Positions 59,681 to 64,000 of a DNA stretch of 64,000 nt are shown piece after piece. Both the position numbers and the translations under genes were made by a program. The first letter of the stretch is position 1. Every line of letters starts with the position of its first letter. The notes beneath the pieces were generated by a model, which saw only the letters and a program-made list of their open reading frames with translations, had not been told where the DNA came from and did no database searches. The DNA comes from Coprinellus micaceus (taxonomy: Eukaryota; Basidiomycota; Agaricomycetes; Agaricales; Psathyrellaceae): NCBI GenBank assembly GCA_951394405.1, contig OX596334.1:2604001-2668000 (forward strand), in the 5' to 3' direction.

Positions 59681-62360
59681 ATGCCATCATCCAGCCGGGT
59701 TCAGTCTGAAAGTCCGAAAGACCATGTAAATGGGGACGCCCAGGACGACACAAATGGAACCTTGACCTTCCGGATTTCCAGGAAGGAGCTACTCTCCCTC
59801 CAAATCCGTGCTCTCCTCGATGCCTCCGACGAGGTGGACCTCTCGGCGGAGGTTGCAGAAGACCTCCTGCAGAGCCTACCTATGGACAGCGATATCCTAG
59901 GCGGCTGCTGTGAACATGACGGACAAGAAGGCGACGACCATCATGACCACAAGCGTGCCGAGCAGGAGGGGAACGACGATGACGAAGACGGTGACGAAGA
60001 CGAAGACGGCGTGTCGATTACGGCCACCAACGGAGAGATTAGCCTCTCTTCCGTTTTCCAGCCAGGCCAGGGTTAGTATCCTTCTCGCCCATGTCCCGGC
60101 AGGACCTTCGCTGACTACCCTCTCAAATATGCAGTGGATGATGCCTGGACGAAGCAGGAAGTCAGGTCGATTCTGCATCATCTGAAGGAACGAGGTACAT
60201 ACGTCTGCTCCAAACCATCTATGGTGTAGCATTTGGCTCAACGGACGTCCAGGCTCCCAGTCATTTATCTCCGAGTATTATGTGAAGCGCAACATCTCAA
60301 TTCCGAAGCTTTTGCTCGCCTTCGGTATTCAGTTGGTAAGGGGGCTTCATTGCTCTTCCCGCCTCTTATAGCCCGACTAATATGGGGCAAACACAGTCCC
60401 CCGAGCTCCTCAGCAAGTCGACCCAAACTCTGGTGTACATTCTGGAGGTAGCAATGTCCCTACAGTGCGTCAGATTTACCGGCGTTCTACCCTCATACTA
60501 TAGCTCCTTCTGTCGGATAGACTCCGGAAGAGAGAGAAGTTACCCGAGTACAACACCCCCCGGGACGCGAAGGCGCTCATCAAGAACGCTCGGAAGATCC
60601 TGGTCCTTACTGGAGCTGGAATCAGTGCGTCGCGTTACCAACGATCTAGTCTCGCGACTTACAAGCGGCCTTGTTAACCAGGCGTCTCTTGCGGTATCCC
60701 CGATTTCCGTTCCAGAGGTGGACTATACGCTCAGTTGAAGGAACGCGGAGAATATGACTTGGATGATCCTCAACAAATGTGAGCCAGTGCCCCTCCATAA
60801 GTTCCATGTGAGCAACGCCGGTTCTCAATCTCCGCCTTCTAGGTTTGACATTGCCTATTTTCGGGAGAACCCTGCTGGTAAGTAAGCGTATTTCTCTAAC
60901 CCCGAGTCATCAGTAATGATAACACACCCTCCCAGTATTCTAGTAAGACCTGCTGGTTGTAGAACGAATCTGGTCCCACCTAACGTCACGTTTCTATGTC
61001 ACGCAGTTCTTTTGCCAGGTGGCTAATCATCTACCTCGGTTCTGCTCGTCCTAACACACCGATCTCTCAGCCAGATATACCCAGCAAACTTCAAGCCATC
61101 GCCATGTCACGAATACATTAAACACATAGAAGACACGGGTAGGCTACTCCGGGTATGTGCCCATTTGCACTTTCGCCATGCTCTACATTCTCAACCCTTG
61201 TCGTTCCAATAGAACTACACCCAGAATATCGACACCCTAGAATCCAAGGCGGGGATACAGAAAGCGATCCAATGTCACGGGTCGTTCGCCACTGCCAGCT
61301 GTCTCAGCTGCCGCCGGAAGGTACCAGGGAAAGAGATAGAAGACGACGTTCTGAACCAAAGGGTACCGTTGTGTACAGTGTGTAATGCACCCGCCGTTCC
61401 CGCCATCCCAGCGAAGAAGGTCGGGAAGCGTAAGAAGGGGAGGAAGGAGTGGGAAGAAAGCGAGAGTGAGGACGATCATCTACCACCCTCACAATATCCG
61501 CCGGGAATTATGAAGGTGCGTCTCGCCGTTCCGTGCGTGAGTTGACACGGGTCGCTGACGCAGCCCCTTGGATGGTGTGTTTCAGCCGGACATCACTTTC
61601 TTTGGCGAGAAACTGGATGATAGCTTTGAGAAGTCACTCCAGGAAGACAGAGATCAGGTCGACCTCTTACTGGTCATCGGAACTTCGTTGAAGGTTGCGC
61701 CGGTCGCTGACATCCTCTGTAAGTTTTGCAATCCTTACCACACCGATGGAAGCTTACCCCGGATGATAGCCCACATTCCACACTCGGTCCCGCAGATCCT
61801 CATCAACAAGACTCCAATAAAGCACATCAACCCAGACGTGAGCGGATTTTCTATCACAATATTGCATTGGCGGAGACACAGCTGACCTTACCCTTCCTGA
61901 GCAGATCGTTTTACTTGGTGACGCAGACCCCATCATCCAGTACCTTCAAGAGGAGACCAACTGGACTTCTCAGCGTACAATGACGAGACGGGAATACGAG
62001 AGGTTGCGGCAAATCTATGAGCCTTACGAAACTGTTGGCACCAGGTGAGACTTCTCCATCCTTCTCGTTTGGAATGAGAAGCTCAACGTGATGCTTCACT
62101 GCTGCAGCCATGTTTCACTCTTTGAAGGTGCGGAGGGTGGAAAGTGGCTTGATGAATTTAAACAGAAGCTTGAAGAGGCTGGGTTGACGACGAAGGTGTC
62201 AAGTTCGAGGTCGAATTCGAAGCCGAGCTCGAGGGCCAGCTCTATTCCAAGGTCTGAGAACGGGGCTACGCCGCGTCGAGGAAGTGACAGAGGTTCAGCA
62301 TCTGGAGACACGCCGGATGATGCGAATGAAAGGGAGAAGAAGCGGCAAAGAGTGGGATAG
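59681..62360 (+). CDS. NAD-dependent protein deacetylase, nuclear sirtuin (SIR2/SIRT1/HST1 class)
   Basis: Deacetylates histones and other proteins using NAD. The N-terminus [20 protein letters not shown] leads through an acidic Asp/Glu-rich patch to a conserved Sir2-type N-terminal extension ([19 protein letters not shown]). The catalytic core follows: [71 protein letters not shown] and [15 protein letters not shown]. The catalytic His is in QCHGSF. Zinc is bound by two Cys pairs, CLSC and CTVCN. The core ends [55 protein letters not shown] and ILLLGDAD-like sequence. A long Ser/Arg-rich tail follows. An insert after [20 protein letters not shown] contains a basic nuclear-localisation-like stretch. 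About ten introns. The long N-terminus and insert place it in the SIR2/HST1 class rather than HST2 or mitochondrial sirtuins. Confidence 0.92.
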
Positions 62361-62578
62361 GCGGAAGCGATGTGGTGCATGGTGGTGGTTCGCTACCTGC
62401 TTACAGTTCGACTCCAGAATTACGCAGTATGTACGCTAATCAATAGATCCTCTCCTTGGAGGTTATGGGGAGTTGGTATAGTGGGATGTCCCGACAAGGA
62501 TGAGGGTCCTCTGGGGTTTCCCTCCTGCTTGTCGTGGAATGGATACTGGGACGGCGAGGGTGGGTATTATTGCCTGCG

Positions 62579-63478
62579 TCATGAAGCGCTTTTGTGTTCA
62601 GCAACTTCGCGTGCCCTCTTCGCCCGTTCAACTCGTGCCTCCGCCTCCAACTCCCGAAGAGCGGTCTGTGCCCAGAGCGACACTCCACCCTCCTGATAGG
62701 CCCTTGTCAACCGGGTTTCTGAGGCCTCTACATTCCAATTCTCATCGGCGCCATGTGGTGCGACCCGCAAGGACTCCTGTTGTTCTTCTTCACCCTCAGG
62801 GCCGCGGTGGATGCTATTTGTTAACGATGGCCATATTGACCAGAGGAAGGATCGCATCTTGGTCCCGAATTCACGGGCCTATGTGGGATCAAGGTTAAAG
62901 GTATAGCAGAAGGACAATAAACGAACCAAAGACTCACTTCGCTAATGCCCAGTGCGGTCTTCACACCCAATACCAGCACGCCTCCGCCAACTGCAACTAG
63001 CAATGTGGCAACGGCAAACGCCTTTGCGGCGAAGATACCGTTGCTCAGAGTCAACTGGGACATTGCAGACATGAGAGACCCGAGACCCGGTGACCTTTCC
63101 TCATGATTCGACTCGGACTTGAATGAGATATTCGTAGGTGCAGATGCTCTTGCGACGAGCTTCGCTCTCAGGTCTGAGGAAGTGGAGACGCTCCCCGGAG
63201 GAGGTGGGACGAGCCTTCGCCGTAAAGGTTGGAGGGGTGCGTTCGAGTCGCTCAAGCCGACCCTAGTAACAGCGCGCATGCTCTGCCGTTGTCTACGAAC
63301 CATAAGAACGGGGATGGCGATGGCGACACTGGTCCCAACGAACTGCGAATTCCGCTTCGTCAGTGGAGGGCCTATCCACGGGACGTGGGATCCTGAGACC
63401 TACGGCAGATATTGGGAGCCATAGTGGAACTTTGGAACGAGAGTCTTCCGGCTCGTCCAGAGGCTTGGAGAGGGACAT
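62579..63478 (-). CDS. TMEM242-like two-span membrane protein
   Basis: In animals TMEM242 helps assemble the mitochondrial ATP synthase c-ring. Span 1 lies in PPLTKRNSQFVGTSVAIAIP and VLMVRRQRQ. After a basic linker, span 2 is AAKAFAVATLLVAVGGGVLV followed by LGVKTALGISE. An intron then joins AREFGTKMRSFLWSIWPSLT, matching the family's G-x2-x-LGV...EFRxKM signature. The C-terminus is charged (ALRELEAEARVERAKRAREV). The assignment rests on this pattern and is not certain. The 5' end is unclear: I take ATG 63478-63476 (MSLSKPLDEPEDSRSK), but joining it to VSGSHVPWIGPPLTK needs a 31-nt intron, which is very short. An unseen upstream exon, or a start at MVRRQRQSM (63303), are alternatives. Confidence 0.65.
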
Positions 63479-64000
63479 ACAAGAGAGGGAGTGATGATGT
63501 TGAGGGGAGCCGGACTGCGGCTCGGCGGTGCGATTCGGCACAAAATCCCATGCCTGATCCGGCAAGGCTCTTGATGGGCCACATGGGGACCTACACCTTG
63601 CCTACAGTCGACGTCCAACTCGAATAACTCCCTGGAGAACCTGTGAAGCCGATCCCTCATGAATTCCAGGCGGAAGGAGATACACTACCTCATCTCAACG
63701 ATTGAGGTTGTTGCAGAGTCCCCCTCAAACCGAATTCTTTTGGTACCTACGTAGGCACCCTCGGCCGTAATGACCTCGAGCGCCGACCCGAAACGATGAA
63801 AAAGGGACTCCCGTCTACACAAAAAAAAAATCACACCCTGGCCAGTTGGTCAGTTGGGTAGACATAAGCTGAGCGCCCCATATCCATTTCGGTAAAAGAA
63901 AATCGGACTGATTGCATTGGGTTCCCCGGAGCGCCGCGCTCCCCGGGACCCACAGTTTTAACCGCGACAGTTATCCATGTCTCGGTGATGTGATGTCAGT
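63479..64000. other. Right-edge region, no gene recognised
   Basis: Probably upstream sequence of the TMEM242-like gene. It holds a near-palindrome, GGTACCTACGTAGGCACC (63742-63759, 8 of 9 base pairs), a ten-base A run near 63820, and a GC-rich hairpin at 63920-63950. No frame running off the right edge is convincing. Confidence 0.5.
63920..63950. repeat. GC-rich inverted repeat (hairpin)
   Basis: Two 14-base arms, GGTTCCCCGGAGCG and CGCTCCCCGGGACC, separated by 3 bases, complementary at all but about two positions. Role unknown. Confidence 0.6.

Overview
This window looks like nuclear DNA of an agaricomycete-type basidiomycete. The genes are dense, sit on both strands, and are cut by many short introns of about 45-65 nt with GTRNGT donors and CTNAC-like branch points. 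Several families are typical of mushroom-forming fungi: a DUF6533 seven-membrane-span protein, a short MYND protein, a sedolisin peptidase, and the membrane protein that databases often label 'hoxa13'. The species cannot be named from the window. I built gene models by hand, joining exons at splice sites that restore conserved protein motifs. Outer coordinates cover start codon to stop codon, introns included.

Layout. 0-6 kb: a gene cut by the left edge, a five-finger CCCH protein (ZC3H3 type), a 1,000-bp terminal-inverted-repeat element with a 7-bp target duplication, and CCZ1. 6-13 kb: a large ubiquitin protease (UBP12/USP4-15 type) divergent from a dihydroxyacetone kinase. 15-17 kb: a monosaccharide transporter, flanked on both sides by gene-poor DNA. 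20-26 kb: holocytochrome c synthase, a 535-bp Tc1/mariner-type MITE, TIM44 and a DUF2015 protein. 27-37 kb: a CUE/SMR nuclease-like protein, the 'hoxa13'-labelled membrane protein and the DUF6533 protein, then 3.5 kb without a recognisable gene. 40-50 kb: HP1, Y14 of the exon junction complex, a MYND protein and a Doa10-type ER ubiquitin ligase. 51-64 kb: a sedolisin, a nickel/cobalt transporter, a divergent histone H3-H4 pair, a small protein resembling the chorismate-lyase fold, a nuclear sirtuin and a TMEM242-like protein.

The genes do not form one pathway or an obvious biosynthetic cluster; most are housekeeping genes. Three themes recur: mitochondrial biogenesis (heme lyase, TIM44, TMEM242-like), ubiquitin and ER quality control (USP, Doa10), and chromatin (HP1, H3, H4, SIR2 within about 22 kb). 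The most notable points are three in-frame GC-AG introns in one kinase gene, a histone H3 tail two residues longer than usual around K27 and K36, a duplicated motif in the shared histone promoter, two non-autonomous DNA transposons with clear ends, and several well-conserved proteins of unknown function. I found no clearly new multi-gene system.
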